64,000 nt of DNA from Bifidobacterium ramosum (GTDB lineage: Bacteria; Actinomycetota; Actinomycetes; Actinomycetales; Bifidobacteriaceae). Below the pieces are notes generated by a model, which ran no database searches, was not told where the DNA came from, and saw nothing but the letters and a program-made list of their open reading frames with translations. Made by a program: the position numbers and the translations under genes. The stretch is taken from the NCBI RefSeq assembly GCF_009299505.1, contig NZ_WBSM01000009.1, forward strand, positions 92,895-156,894. Reading direction: 5' to 3'. Positions 33,263 to 41,656 of this stretch are shown piece by piece (the first letter of the stretch is position 1; every line of letters starts with the position of its first letter).

Positions 33263-34216
33263 ATGAAAACTCAAGAAATCGGACAGTCTGGCATGATCGC
33301 ATCGCGCGTGGCGTTAGGCGTCATGCGCATCGATGCACTGGATGCCGCGGCTGCCGCACGCACGGTTTCAACGGCGGCGGAGTCTGGTATCGATTACTTT
33401 GATACGGCCGATATCTACGGCTTCCACGTGCACGAATTGCATGCCAGTTCGCGTCGGTTCGGTCAGGCGTGGAAGGATGCGGGACTGAATCGCGACAAGA
33501 TTTTCATTCAGACCAAGTTCGGTATTGATTTCCGGTTCGGTGACGGCGGCGCGCGCGGCTATGATTTCACGGCCAAGCATCTGTTGGATGCGCTTGACGC
33601 CGAGTTGGCGGCGTTGCAGACCGACTACGTCGATGCCGTGCTACTGCATCGCATCGACACGTTATTTGAGTTGGATCAGGTCGCCGAGGCGTTCGACAAG
33701 CTGGAGTCGAGCGGCAAGGTGCGTCATTTCGGCGTGAGCAATATGGGACCGTGGCAGATCGAGTTGCTGCAGAGCGGGTTGCGGCAGAAGTTGGAGATCA
33801 ACCAGCTGCAGTTTGGTCTGATGCACACGCAGATGCTGGATGCCGAGATTCATTTCAATGTGAACGATGATCCGGCGGCCGATCGTACGGGCGGCATTCT
33901 GCCGTATTCGCGACTCAAGCACATGACGATTCAGGCGTGGTGCCCGTTCCAGTCCGATACCGAGTATGGTCCGTTCGTTGGCAACGCACATTTCCCGGAA
34001 CTCAACGCTGAACTCGACAAGTTGGCCGCGAAGTATGATTCGACGCCGAACGGCATCGCGGTGGCGTGGATGCTGCGTCATCCTGCCGGCATCCAGCCGT
34101 TGCTGGGGTCGATGAATCCCGATCGCATCCGTCAGATGGCCGCGGGCGCGGATGTTGATCTCAGCCGTGAGGATTGGTGGGATCTGTATCGCGCGGCTGG
34201 CAACAAGCTGATCTGA
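33263..34216 (+). CDS. Aldo/keto reductase
   Basis: A 317-residue AKR-superfamily oxidoreductase (TIM barrel). The catalytic tetrad is visible: Asp and Tyr in YFDTADIYG, Lys in IQTKFG and His in VLLHRID. NADPH-binding features include the C-terminal LLGSMNPDRIRQM. It would reduce aldehydes or ketones; the substrate is unknown. ATG 33263 follows GGGGAG. It resembles the YdhF-like oxidoreductase branch. A strong hairpin (34234-34269) follows. Confidence 0.88.
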   Translation: MKTQEIGQSGMIASRVALGVMRIDALDAAAAARTVSTAAESGIDYFDTADIYGFHVHELHASSRRFGQAWKDAGLNRDKIFIQTKFGIDFRFGDGGARGYDFTAKHLLDALDAELAALQTDYVDAVLLHRIDTLFELDQVAEAFDKLESSGKVRHFGVSNMGPWQIELLQSGLRQKLEINQLQFGLMHTQMLDAEIHFNVNDDPAADRTGGILPYSRLKHMTIQAWCPFQSDTEYGPFVGNAHFPELNAELDKLAAKYDSTPNGIAVAWMLRHPAGIQPLLGSMNPDRIRQMAAGADVDLSREDWWDLYRAAGNKLI

Positions 34217-34233
34217 CCGACGGGACGGTCTCC

Positions 34234-34269
34234 GATGGGGTGATGTTTCATGTGAAACATCACCCCATC
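34234..34269. terminator. Hairpin after the aldo/keto reductase containing a parS-like core
   Basis: 17-bp perfect stem with 2-nt loop (arms 34234-34250 and 34253-34269). The centre, TGTTTCATGTGAAACA (34244-34259), is one base from the parS consensus and is the exact reverse complement of the site at 63124. It may serve as terminator, as ParB site about 23 kb from oriC, or both. Confidence 0.6.
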
Positions 34270-34279
34270 ACCATGCATG

Positions 34280-34333
34280 TGGCTCCCCTCAGAAAGAGGA
34301 GCTGGCTCGCGAAGTAAGGCTGAGGAGAGCGGC
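34280..34333. repeat. Family F repeat, degenerate copy
   Basis: GGCTCCCCTCAGAAAGAGGAGC... is a diverged copy of the family F palindrome (GGCTCCCCTC ... GCTGTCAGC ... CTGAGGGGAGCC) that recurs at 35071/36454, 51922, 51987, 58112, 58174 and 63856. Confidence 0.55.
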
Positions 34334-34343
34334 GTCAGCGCCT

Positions 34344-34793
34344 TCATACATTGCGTTTGGCAAGCTCGTCGCGGATCTCCTGGAGCAGTGCGACGGTCTG
34401 TTCCTCGGGGGTCGGTTCCGCGGTCGCCTCGGCCTCCGCTTCGGCGGCGGCCTTGTCGGCGGCTTCCTTGAGCCTGGCCTTGACCAGCAACGCATCCGAC
34501 ATGTCACGGAACTTGTTGATCGGCACGAGAATGAAGAAGTACACGGCGACGGCCACGATGAAGAAGTTGAGGATCGCGCCGAGCACCGCGCCGAGCGATA
34601 TGGTCGCACCATTGAAGGTGAACGCCAACAGACCATCCATGTTCGGCTTACCGAAGATCATGGCGATCAACGGATTGATCAGACTGTTGACGATCGCATT
34701 GACCACGGCCGTGACCGCACCGCCCATCACGACACCGACCGCCATGTCGATCATGTTGCCGCGGGAAATGAACTTCTTGAATCCATCGATCAT
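34344..34793 (-). CDS. mscL: Large-conductance mechanosensitive channel
   Basis: A 149-residue MscL. N-terminal amphipathic helix MIDGFKKFISRGN, pore helix TM1 (about 14-45, DMAVGVVMGGAVTAVVNAIV), second helix (about 72-98) and a charged C-terminal bundle ending LLQEIRDELAKR. It forms a homopentamer that opens under hypo-osmotic shock. AAGGAGCGACC precedes the ATG. The cytoplasmic tail carries an Ala/Glu-rich stretch (AAAEAEAEATAEP). Confidence 0.95.
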   Translation of the reverse strand: MIDGFKKFISRGNMIDMAVGVVMGGAVTAVVNAIVNSLINPLIAMIFGKPNMDGLLAFTFNGATISLGAVLGAILNFFIVAVAVYFFILVPINKFRDMSDALLVKARLKEAADKAAAEAEAEATAEPTPEEQTVALLQEIRDELAKRNV

Positions 34794-34944
34794 GGTCGCT
34801 CCTTACGTACGCATACGTATGCATCTTCTGTCAGAGTAACGCAACCAGACAACGGACAACCAGCCGAAACCAAAGGCGCCATCGGCTGGTTGTCCGTTAG
34901 GGGGATAGGAAAAACAGGGGAGAAAACGGGAATATCACCCCATT

Positions 34945-34998
34945 CTTAGCGGACATACAGCCGTTTACATCGATGCAATCGGCTGTATGTTCGTTAAG
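34945..34998. repeat. Family C palindromic repeat (copy 2)
   Basis: CTTAGCGGACATACAGCCG and its complement around a variable loop, followed by a purine-rich GGAGAAGAAGGAAGAAG tract, a company these repeats often keep in this window. Confidence 0.8.
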
Positions 34999-35104
34999 GA
35001 GAAGAAGGAAGAAGAGAAGAAAGGGAAAAGGGAAGCCGGCATACTCGCCGGCCTGATCGACGATCAGCCTGGCCCCCCTCCATGAGGGGAGCTGTCAGCG
35101 TAGC

Positions 35105-36453
35105 GGCGGATTCTAGTGGTGGTTGCAACACCTGTGTTGCTGTCTGATTCGGTTGCGTGATCGTATCATGCCGCTTCGATCAGATCGAGCATGACCTCGA
35201 TCGGAGACCTGGCGTCAAGGGTCTTTCTGGGACGGTTGTTCATTTTGGCCGCGATCATGTCCAGATACGCCCGCGAATACCCGCCCAGGTCAATCCCCTT
35301 CGGGAAATACTGGCGCAGCAGCCCGTTCGTGTTCTCGTTCGTGCCCCGCTGCCACGGCGAATGCGGGTCGCAGAAGAACACATCCATGTCCAGCGAGGTC
35401 GAGATGCGTTTGTGGAGCGCGAGTTCCGAACCCTGGTCCCAGGTCAGGGACCGTCGCAGAACGGCGGGCAGTTCTCCCATCCGGTCGATGATCGCTCGCT
35501 GGACGTGTTCGGCGTCGTGCCCGTCGGGCAGATGCAGGAGGATCAGGAACCGGGTCGAACGCTCCACGAGCGTGCCGATCGCGCTGCGGTTGTTCGCGCC
35601 CATGATCAGGTCGCCCTCCCAATGGCCGGGCACGGCACGGTCCTCCGCCTCCGCGGGACGCTCGGAGATCATGACCATCGGCTCACGAAACCGAGACACT
35701 CGCTCACTACCCTTGGCATGCGAACGACGTTTCGTCCGTCCGCTCCTCAACGCCTTGGCGACATCCTTTTTCAGCTCGCCTTTGGCCTGAACGTAGATAG
35801 CCTGGTAAATCGTTTCCGTGCAGACATGCATGTCCCCATTATCCGGGAAATCAAACCGGAGCCTGCGCGCGATCTGCTCCGGACTCCAGTGCCTACCCAA
35901 CCCCTCACGAATGTACACGAACAACGAATGATCCACGATCACCTTCGCACGCTTAGGCCGGGCGAGCCGTTTCCTGCTCAACCGGTGAGCGCGATACGGT
36001 TCATACCAGCCAGTATCCGGGTTCGTGTTACGCGTGATCTCACGAGAAATAGTCGACGCGGAACGTCCGAGCCTGCGCGCAATTCCCCGTATACTCCAAC
36101 CCAGTCTCACCCAATCCGCGATACCGATACGATCCGTCAGACTCAAGAATCGTGGACTGATCGTCTTCGATTCATCCATGACGGGAGCATACCGGATCAC
36201 CACGGACGGTAGCGCACGACGACCAGCACGAGTCCTCCCGTTCCTCCATACCTTGCCCGTACGCTTCGAAACACCAACCGCTCTCGCGGCCTGCGTGTAA
36301 TTCATCCCACCAGCTATGAGTTCCACATACCTGTCACGACGTGCTTTACACATCTCATTACGGGTTGCGTATTCAACCCCGTCGAACACCCACTTGCCCA
36401 CCTGAATCTCCTTCCCAGATCATCAGGTGTTGCAACGATCACTAGAACCCGCC
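35105..36453. mobile_element. IS30-family insertion sequence (copy 1) inside a family F repeat
   Basis: 1,349 bp with terminal inverted repeats (left GGCGGATTCTAGTGGTGGTT, right end on the other strand GGCGGGTTCTAGTGATCGTT, both continuing GCAACACCTG). It splits a family F palindrome (35071-35104 and 36465-36477). GTCAGCGTAGC occurs on both sides (35094-35104, 36454-36464), an 11-bp target duplication. A second copy of the right end begins at 63881. Confidence 0.88.
35166..36401 (-). CDS. IS30-family transposase
   Basis: A 411-residue transposase starting with GTG. Two N-terminal helix-turn-helix regions (TQAARAVGVSKRT and GIARRLGRSASTISREI), then the DDE core: Asp in GHWEGDLIMG, Asp in LTWDQGSE and Glu in RGTNENTNGLLR. 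The full-length frame and intact ends suggest an active element. The same first residues (GKWVFDGVEYAT) are encoded at 63933. Confidence 0.92.
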   Translation of the reverse strand: MGKWVFDGVEYATRNEMCKARRDRYVELIAGGMNYTQAARAVGVSKRTGKVWRNGRTRAGRRALPSVVIRYAPVMDESKTISPRFLSLTDRIGIADWVRLGWSIRGIARRLGRSASTISREITRNTNPDTGWYEPYRAHRLSRKRLARPKRAKVIVDHSLFVYIREGLGRHWSPEQIARRLRFDFPDNGDMHVCTETIYQAIYVQAKGELKKDVAKALRSGRTKRRSHAKGSERVSRFREPMVMISERPAEAEDRAVPGHWEGDLIMGANNRSAIGTLVERSTRFLILLHLPDGHDAEHVQRAIIDRMGELPAVLRRSLTWDQGSELALHKRISTSLDMDVFFCDPHSPWQRGTNENTNGLLRQYFPKGIDLGGYSRAYLDMIAAKMNNRPRKTLDARSPIEVMLDLIEAA

Positions 36454-36489
36454 GTCAGCGTAGCTGACTGAGGGGAGCCAACCAGCCAG

Positions 36490-36768
36490 CTACGCCTCCG
36501 CAGCCTCCTGCTCATCCTGCGCCTTGGCACGGGCCGCCTTCCACCGCGCAATACAACGCTCAATGCGCTTGTATCCGATAATCTCCGGACCCAGCCCGGC
36601 CTCACGGAACATCTTGACCGGCGAGGCGCCGTCGGCATACCGCTCCATGCACGAATCCTGAAATTCCTGCGCGTATTCGATACGATTCACCGTCGCCGAC
36701 TGCACGGCCGGCAAGCCATTCAGGTACGCCACTTGCTCGGCGGTAAATACCACTTTCTTGCTGACCAT
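36490..36768 (-). CDS. HTH-domain protein, possible small regulator
   Basis: A 92-residue protein. Residues about 25-80 (YAQEFQDSCMERYADGASPVKMFREAGLGPEIIGYKRIERCIARWK) match a helix-turn-helix pattern seen in small stand-alone or transposase-OrfA-like bacterial proteins. ATG 36768 follows GAGGTGAGTGTG. An 11-bp inverted repeat (36828-36854) lies in its upstream region and may be its operator. No other transposase part is near except the unrelated IS30. Confidence 0.6.
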   Translation of the reverse strand: MVSKKVVFTAEQVAYLNGLPAVQSATVNRIEYAQEFQDSCMERYADGASPVKMFREAGLGPEIIGYKRIERCIARWKAARAKAQDEQEAAEA

Positions 36769-36827
36769 CACACTCACCTCGTCGTCACATCGCACCATGA
36801 GAAGCCACTACTTGTTTATAACGTTGC

Positions 36828-36854
36828 ACGCTAAGGTTACGCGAACCTTAGCGT
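36828..36854. promoter_or_regulatory. Inverted repeat upstream of the HTH gene
   Basis: ACGCTAAGGTT-N5-AACCTTAGCGT, 11-bp perfect arms, between the divergent HTH gene and gdhA. Candidate operator or terminator. The rest of the gap (36855-37097) is AT-rich, with CTTCAATAATACTGTGAAG-like short palindromes and the gdhA promoter, which I cannot place exactly. Confidence 0.5.
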
Positions 36855-37097
36855 ATACGCTACAAGATAAGCCCCCCCCAAGATGTTTTTTCTCTTCAAT
36901 AATACTGTGAAGATAGTAAAAACTGGCTTAATCACAGAGTTTTTAACGTTATAAAATACGCAAAATCAAAACGCCGTATTCTATGTACATCGTTAGCAAT
37001 GTGAGATAACGGCCGGATCTTGGGAAAACCCTTGTTTCAGCAGTCCCGCAAATCTACAATAAAGCCGTCTTATTGATGACTGAACCAAGGGAGATCC

Positions 37098-38444
37098 ATG
37101 TTCACCAACGATTACATCCAGCGCGTCTATGCTCAAGTCGAGCAGCGCGACGGCGACCAGCCCGAGTTCCTGCAGGCCGTGCGCGAAGTGTTCGAAACCC
37201 TCGAACCCGTGATCGAGAAGCACCCCGAATACGAGAAGGCGGGCGTGCTCGAGCGCATCGTCGAGCCGGAGCGCGTGGTCAAGTTCCGCGTCGCGTGGAC
37301 CGACGACGCCGGCAAGGTGCAGGTCAACCGCGGTTACCGCGTGCAGTTCAACTCCGCGATCGGCCCGTACAAGGGCGGTCTGCGCTTCCACCCGACCGTG
37401 AACGAGGGCGTCATCAAGTTCCTCGGTTTCGAGCAGATCCTCAAGAACTCGCTGACCACGCTGCCGATGGGCGGCGGCAAGGGCGGCTCCGACTTCGACC
37501 CGAAGGGCAAGTCCGACGCCGAGGTCATGCGCTTCTGCCAGGCGTTCATGACCGAGCTGTGCCGTCACATCGGCCAGTTCACCGACGTTCCGGCCGGCGA
37601 TATCAACGTGGGCGGCCGTGAGATCGGCTACCTGTTCGGCCAGTACAAGCGCATCCGCGACGAGTATTCCGGCGTGCTGACCGGCAAGGGTCTCGAGTTC
37701 GGCGGCTCGCTCGCCCGCACCGAGGCGACCGGCTACGGCGTCTGCTACTACACCGCCGAGGCGCTGCGCGTGCTCAAGAACGACTCGTTCGAGGGCAAGA
37801 CCGTCGTGATCTCCGGGTCCGGCAACGTGGCGATCTACGCCGCGCAGAAGGCCGAGCAGCTGGGTGCCAAGGTCGTCACCGTGTCCGACTCCAATGGCTA
37901 CGTGTACGACCCGAACGGCATCGACGTGACCGTCGTCAAGCAGATCAAGGAGGTCGAGCGCGGCCGCATCAAGGAGTACGCGGAGCGCGTGCCGTCCGCC
38001 GAATACCATGAGGGCTGCTCAGGCGTGTGGACCGTGCCGTGCGATATCGCGCTACCGTGCGCCACGCAGAACGAGATCAACGAAGAGTCCGCGAAGGCCC
38101 TCGTCGCCGGCGGCTGCAAGGTCGTGTGCGAAGGCGCGAACATGCCGTCCACGCCGGAGGCCATCGCCGTGTACCAGCAGAACGGTCTGCTGTACGGCCC
38201 GGCCAAGGCCGCGAACGCGGGCGGCGTGGCCGTCTCCGGGCTGGAGATGAGCCAGAACAGCTACCGTCTGTCGTGGACGTTCGACGAGGTCGACGCCAAG
38301 CTCAAGAACATCATGGAGACGATCGTGGCCGAGTCGCTCAAGGCCGCGAAGGAGTACGGCCACGAGGGCGATCTGATGCTCGGCGCGAACGCCGCTGGCT
38401 TCGTCAAGGTCGCCAACGCGATGGTCGCGCAGGGCATCCTGTAA
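37098..38444 (+). CDS. gdhA: NADP-type glutamate dehydrogenase
   Basis: A 448-residue hexameric GDH. The catalytic Lys lies in PMGGGKGGSDFDPKGKS (about residue 126), the substrate-binding Lys in GPYKGGLRFHP, and the dinucleotide fold in ISGSGNVAIYAAQKAEQLGAKVV. Length and motifs fit the biosynthetic family I enzyme that forms glutamate from 2-oxoglutarate and ammonium. AGGGAG precedes the ATG. Three family C hairpins follow. Confidence 0.94.
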   Translation: MFTNDYIQRVYAQVEQRDGDQPEFLQAVREVFETLEPVIEKHPEYEKAGVLERIVEPERVVKFRVAWTDDAGKVQVNRGYRVQFNSAIGPYKGGLRFHPTVNEGVIKFLGFEQILKNSLTTLPMGGGKGGSDFDPKGKSDAEVMRFCQAFMTELCRHIGQFTDVPAGDINVGGREIGYLFGQYKRIRDEYSGVLTGKGLEFGGSLARTEATGYGVCYYTAEALRVLKNDSFEGKTVVISGSGNVAIYAAQKAEQLGAKVVTVSDSNGYVYDPNGIDVTVVKQIKEVERGRIKEYAERVPSAEYHEGCSGVWTVPCDIALPCATQNEINEESAKALVAGGCKVVCEGANMPSTPEAIAVYQQNGLLYGPAKAANAGGVAVSGLEMSQNSYRLSWTFDEVDAKLKNIMETIVAESLKAAKEYGHEGDLMLGANAAGFVKVANAMVAQGIL

Positions 38445-38487
38445 GTCTCGACGATCACGTATCGGCTGTGTGTTCCGCATACACGCC

Positions 38488-38710
38488 AACGGACATACAG
38501 CCGATAGGGCATACGTAATCGGCTGTATGTCCGTTACGAGAAGCGAGGAATGGACGTCACCGAGTTGGACTCGGCAACGTACTCGTCGCTCCGTAACGGA
38601 CATGCAGCCGATTACGACGATGAAATCGGCTGTATGTCCGTTGAAGGGAGAGTTTCTTCCCCAACGGACATACAGCCGTTTTTCGTACCCGGATCGACTG
38701 TATGTCCGTT
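38488..38710. repeat. Family C palindromic repeats (copies 3-5)
   Basis: Hairpins at 38488-38535, 38595-38642 and 38663-38710, arms AACGGACATACAGCCGAT and complement. A half copy (ATCGGCTGTGTGTTCCG) precedes at 38461. After them (38711-38872) lie GTAACC-containing short repeats (38754, 38814, 38825) that may be operators of the next gene. Confidence 0.85.
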
Positions 38711-38872
38711 TGGGAAATCATCGCATGTCCGCCGCCGACGCACGATCGTCATAGGTTACAATGCGTACAGCGACGAGTACGAGCAGGCAGTACGTACTCA
38801 CCACGGCAGGCAGTAACCAACAGGTAACCAAGGCAACGCCATCGCGAACGACGACGTTAAGGATCACGAGGC

Positions 38873-39784
38873 ATGGGAACGAATACGGAAGCACAACGGC
38901 CGCACGGCCCCGTCAACGGCGTGTTCGGCAGCGCGTACCAGTTGGCGGTGCTGGACGCACTATCCGGCGACGAGGAGCTGGAGAACGCGTATTACCGCGA
39001 GCTGCGCAATACGTTGCTCGCCACGTCGCAGCAGCAGAATCTCAGCTTGACGTTCTTCACCGACATCCATCGTCTGATCGCGAGCGCCGGCGAATACGAC
39101 GGTTTCATCGCCATCGGTCCGGGTCAGCATCGTCATGCCGACATCGTCGCCCTACACGACGTCATGCCGTACGGTGTATTCATCGATGTAAACCCTGCGC
39201 CGAACCTCTTCGATTCCATACAGCCCGATCTGCAGCAGACCGTGCTGGACGCGCTCGACACGGCCACCGCCGCCGGCATGCGCCGCATCGGCTTCATCGG
39301 CAGCCTCGGCCGCATGATGGGCGCGCACGATTACCCGGAGGACCCGCGCGCCATGGCGTTCCGCAACTGGACCGAACGGCTCGACCTGCCGTCTGACGGC
39401 CTGATGTTCGTGGATGGTCCGGTCAGCGTGGAGAACGGTCTGGCGTTGGGACGGCGCGCGATCGAGACGCTCGGCGCGGACGGGCTGCCGGACTGCTTCA
39501 TCACCGCCACCGACGTGATCGCCGTGGGCGTACTGCAGGCGTTCGCCGAAGCGGGCATCGCAGTGCCGCGCGACGTGAGCATCATCAGTATCAACAACCA
39601 GGCCATCGCGCAGTACACGTCGCCGCCGCTCACGACGTACGCCATCGATCAGCGAGCGCTGGTCAACAACGCGATCCTGCTGCTCATCGATGCGCTGAAC
39701 GAAGCCGATCCGGACGGCGTGCATCGTCATATCCTGCTGTCGACCAAGCTGGTGGTACGCGGCAGTTTCGTTCCGCGCGACTGA
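38873..39784 (+). CDS. LacI-family sensor-like protein lacking the HTH domain
   Basis: A 303-residue protein that matches the periplasmic-binding-type effector domain of LacI/GalR regulators (EYDGFIAIG, RRIGFIGSLG, DCFITATDVIAVGVLQAFAEAGIAVPRDVSIISINNQAIAQYTSPPLTTYAIDQ). The usual 60-residue N-terminal helix-turn-helix is absent: the first 20 residues are MGTNTEAQRPHGPVNGVFGS, and no HTH is found upstream in any frame. It could be a truncated regulator, a modulator that pairs with a complete LacI protein, or a soluble sugar sensor. AAGGATCACGAGGC precedes the ATG. Confidence 0.75.
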   Translation: MGTNTEAQRPHGPVNGVFGSAYQLAVLDALSGDEELENAYYRELRNTLLATSQQQNLSLTFFTDIHRLIASAGEYDGFIAIGPGQHRHADIVALHDVMPYGVFIDVNPAPNLFDSIQPDLQQTVLDALDTATAAGMRRIGFIGSLGRMMGAHDYPEDPRAMAFRNWTERLDLPSDGLMFVDGPVSVENGLALGRRAIETLGADGLPDCFITATDVIAVGVLQAFAEAGIAVPRDVSIISINNQAIAQYTSPPLTTYAIDQRALVNNAILLLIDALNEADPDGVHRHILLSTKLVVRGSFVPRD

Positions 39785-39822
39785 TCCGGCGCTATCCTTC
39801 CGAACGTACACCGATCTTCTGA

Positions 39823-39977
39823 AACGGACATACAGCCGATTTTCGTGTCTGGATCGGCTGTATGTCCGTTGGTGGGAGGAGTAGTGCTGGGATAGGCCGC
39901 CGATATCGACGCAGAGTCTCTTTTCCCTCAACGGACATACAGCCGATTTGGGTGGTGGAATCGGCTGTATGTCCGTT
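39823..39977. repeat. Family C palindromic repeats (copies 6 and 7)
   Basis: Hairpins at 39823-39870 and 39930-39977 with near-identical arms. They lie between the sensor-like gene and the terminator of the solute-binding-protein gene. Confidence 0.85.
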
Positions 39978-40052
39978 GAAGGATAGAGAGAGGAAAGGCA
40001 AGAGAAGCGACGAGACGAGAAAGAGACCGACAAGAGACCCAGACACGAAAAA

Positions 40053-40082
40053 GGTCGGGCATCCGATGCGGGATGCCCGACC
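40053..40082 (-). terminator. Terminator of the solute-binding-protein unit
   Basis: 12-bp stem GGTCGGGCATCC / GGATGCCCGACC, loop 6 nt, followed on the minus strand by TTTTT (40052-40048). About 95 bp after the end of the solute-binding gene. Confidence 0.8.
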
Positions 40083-40176
40083 ATAATCGCGGCGGCCGAT
40101 CTCAGCTGTTACGCCACAGCCGTTACGCCTCAACCGCAGCCGCCACTTCTCAGCCGCAGCCGTTACGCCTCAGCCG

Positions 40177-41523
40177 TTACTTCTCGACCGTGAAGCCCTG
40201 GCCCTCGGCGTAGTCGATGAGGGACTTCTGGAAGTCCTCCATGGACTTGGAGAGCTTCTCCTCCTTGCGGTACGCCTTGCCGGCGTAGTCGCCGAAGGTG
40301 TTCTGCACCTGGCTCCAGAAGGGCAGGAACTCGAAGTCGCCGACTTCCTGCTCGGCCGCCTGCGCGAGCACCTCAGTGTACTTCTGGCCGCCGAAGTACT
40401 TGTTCAGGTCGTCGGTGCCGTTGAGGTAGTAGTCGGACTTGAAGGACTCGGAGTCGGCCGGGAAGGCGCCGGAGGAGACGCGGTTCTTGATGCCTTCCTT
40501 GCTGTGGCAGACGTACTCCATGAACTTGAAGGCGGCGTCGGCGTTCTTGGTGCCCTTGATGAGGGTCAGCGAGGAGCCGCCGTTGAAGGAGTTGATGTTC
40601 TCGCCCTCGTTCCACTGCGGCACGGTGGCCACGCGGAAGTTGCCGGAGGCCTGCGCGGCGCCGGAGAGCAGGTTGCCCGGCATCCACGCGCCGGTGACGA
40701 GCGAGGCAATGGTGCCGTCGCCGAGGCCCTTGTTCCATTCGTCGGACCAGCTGGTGACCTTGGTGTTGATGAGGTCCTCGTCGATCATGCGCTGCCAGTA
40801 TTCGACGGCCTTCTTGGTGCCTTCGTCGTTGACGAGGTCGATGGAGACCTTGTCGCCGTCGACCTTGAACGGGGCGCCGCCGGCCTGCGCGATAAGCGAC
40901 ATGAACACGGTGGACTGGTTGTTGTCGCCGGCGTCGGAGGTGATGTAGTAGTCGTCGCCAAGGGCGCGGATCTTCTTGGCGTCCTGGTAGTACTCCTCCC
41001 ACGTCTTCGGGGCCTCGGAGATGCCGGCCTTGTCGAAGATGGCCTTGTTGTAGAACAGCGCGTTCGGGCCGGAGTCGACCGGCAGGCCGTAGACCTTGCC
41101 GTTGACCTGAACGCCCTTCCAGATGCCGGCGGGGTAATCGGCGTCGAAGCCGGAGGTCTTGTCGGTGAGGTCCTCGAGCGCGTCGGACAACGCGAACTGG
41201 GCGATGGAGTGGTATTCCATCAGGGAGATGTCCGGGGCACCCTTGCCTGCGGCGATCGCGTTGTTCAGCGAGACCTGGGTCTGCGCAGAGGTGCCGACGT
41301 TCGAGACCTTGATGGTGACGTTCGGGTTCTCCTCCATGTACTTCTTGGCGGCATCCTCGATGGTGGTGTCCCAGCTCCACACGGTGATGGTGGCCTTGCC
41401 GTCGGCGGAGGTGCCGGAGTTGTCGGACTGCGCGCCGGTGTCACCCGAGCCACAGGCCGCCACAGATACCATCATGGCCGCGGCGCCAAGCACGGCCACG
41501 GACTTCTTGATCGAAAACGTCAT
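40177..41523 (-). CDS. ABC sugar transporter solute-binding lipoprotein (paralogue 1)
   Basis: A 448-residue family 1 extracellular solute-binding protein. Lipoprotein signal peptide with lipobox SVAAC (Cys about residue 24), then an acidic Ser/Thr/Gly linker and the binding domain (ITVWSWDTTIEDAAKKYMEENP... LPVDSGPNALFYNKAIFDKAG). It would capture an oligosaccharide for the permeases encoded at 45762-47739. The second of two ATGs fits AAGGAG better. About half its residues match paralogue 2. No operator is seen in its 133-bp upstream gap, so it may be read through from paralogue 2. Confidence 0.9.
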   Translation of the reverse strand: MTFSIKKSVAVLGAAAMMVSVAACGSGDTGAQSDNSGTSADGKATITVWSWDTTIEDAAKKYMEENPNVTIKVSNVGTSAQTQVSLNNAIAAGKGAPDISLMEYHSIAQFALSDALEDLTDKTSGFDADYPAGIWKGVQVNGKVYGLPVDSGPNALFYNKAIFDKAGISEAPKTWEEYYQDAKKIRALGDDYYITSDAGDNNQSTVFMSLIAQAGGAPFKVDGDKVSIDLVNDEGTKKAVEYWQRMIDEDLINTKVTSWSDEWNKGLGDGTIASLVTGAWMPGNLLSGAAQASGNFRVATVPQWNEGENINSFNGGSSLTLIKGTKNADAAFKFMEYVCHSKEGIKNRVSSGAFPADSESFKSDYYLNGTDDLNKYFGGQKYTEVLAQAAEQEVGDFEFLPFWSQVQNTFGDYAGKAYRKEEKLSKSMEDFQKSLIDYAEGQGFTVEK

Positions 41524-41603
41524 CATATGCTCCTTTGATATTGACGGACGTTGTGTTGGTTGATGTTGATTGATGTTGATTGGTTATTGGTTGCGTTGAG
41601 TAT

Positions 41604-41648
41604 CGGAGGTCGCGTGATTACCGGCTGCCGATGATCACGCGACCTCCG
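41604..41648. terminator. Hairpin between the two solute-binding genes
   Basis: 15-bp stem CGGAGGTCGCGTGAT / ATCACGCGACCTCCG right after paralogue 2. It lacks a T-run and may act as an mRNA-stabilising or partial termination structure. Confidence 0.55.
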
Positions 41649-41656
41649 CGTTGCCG

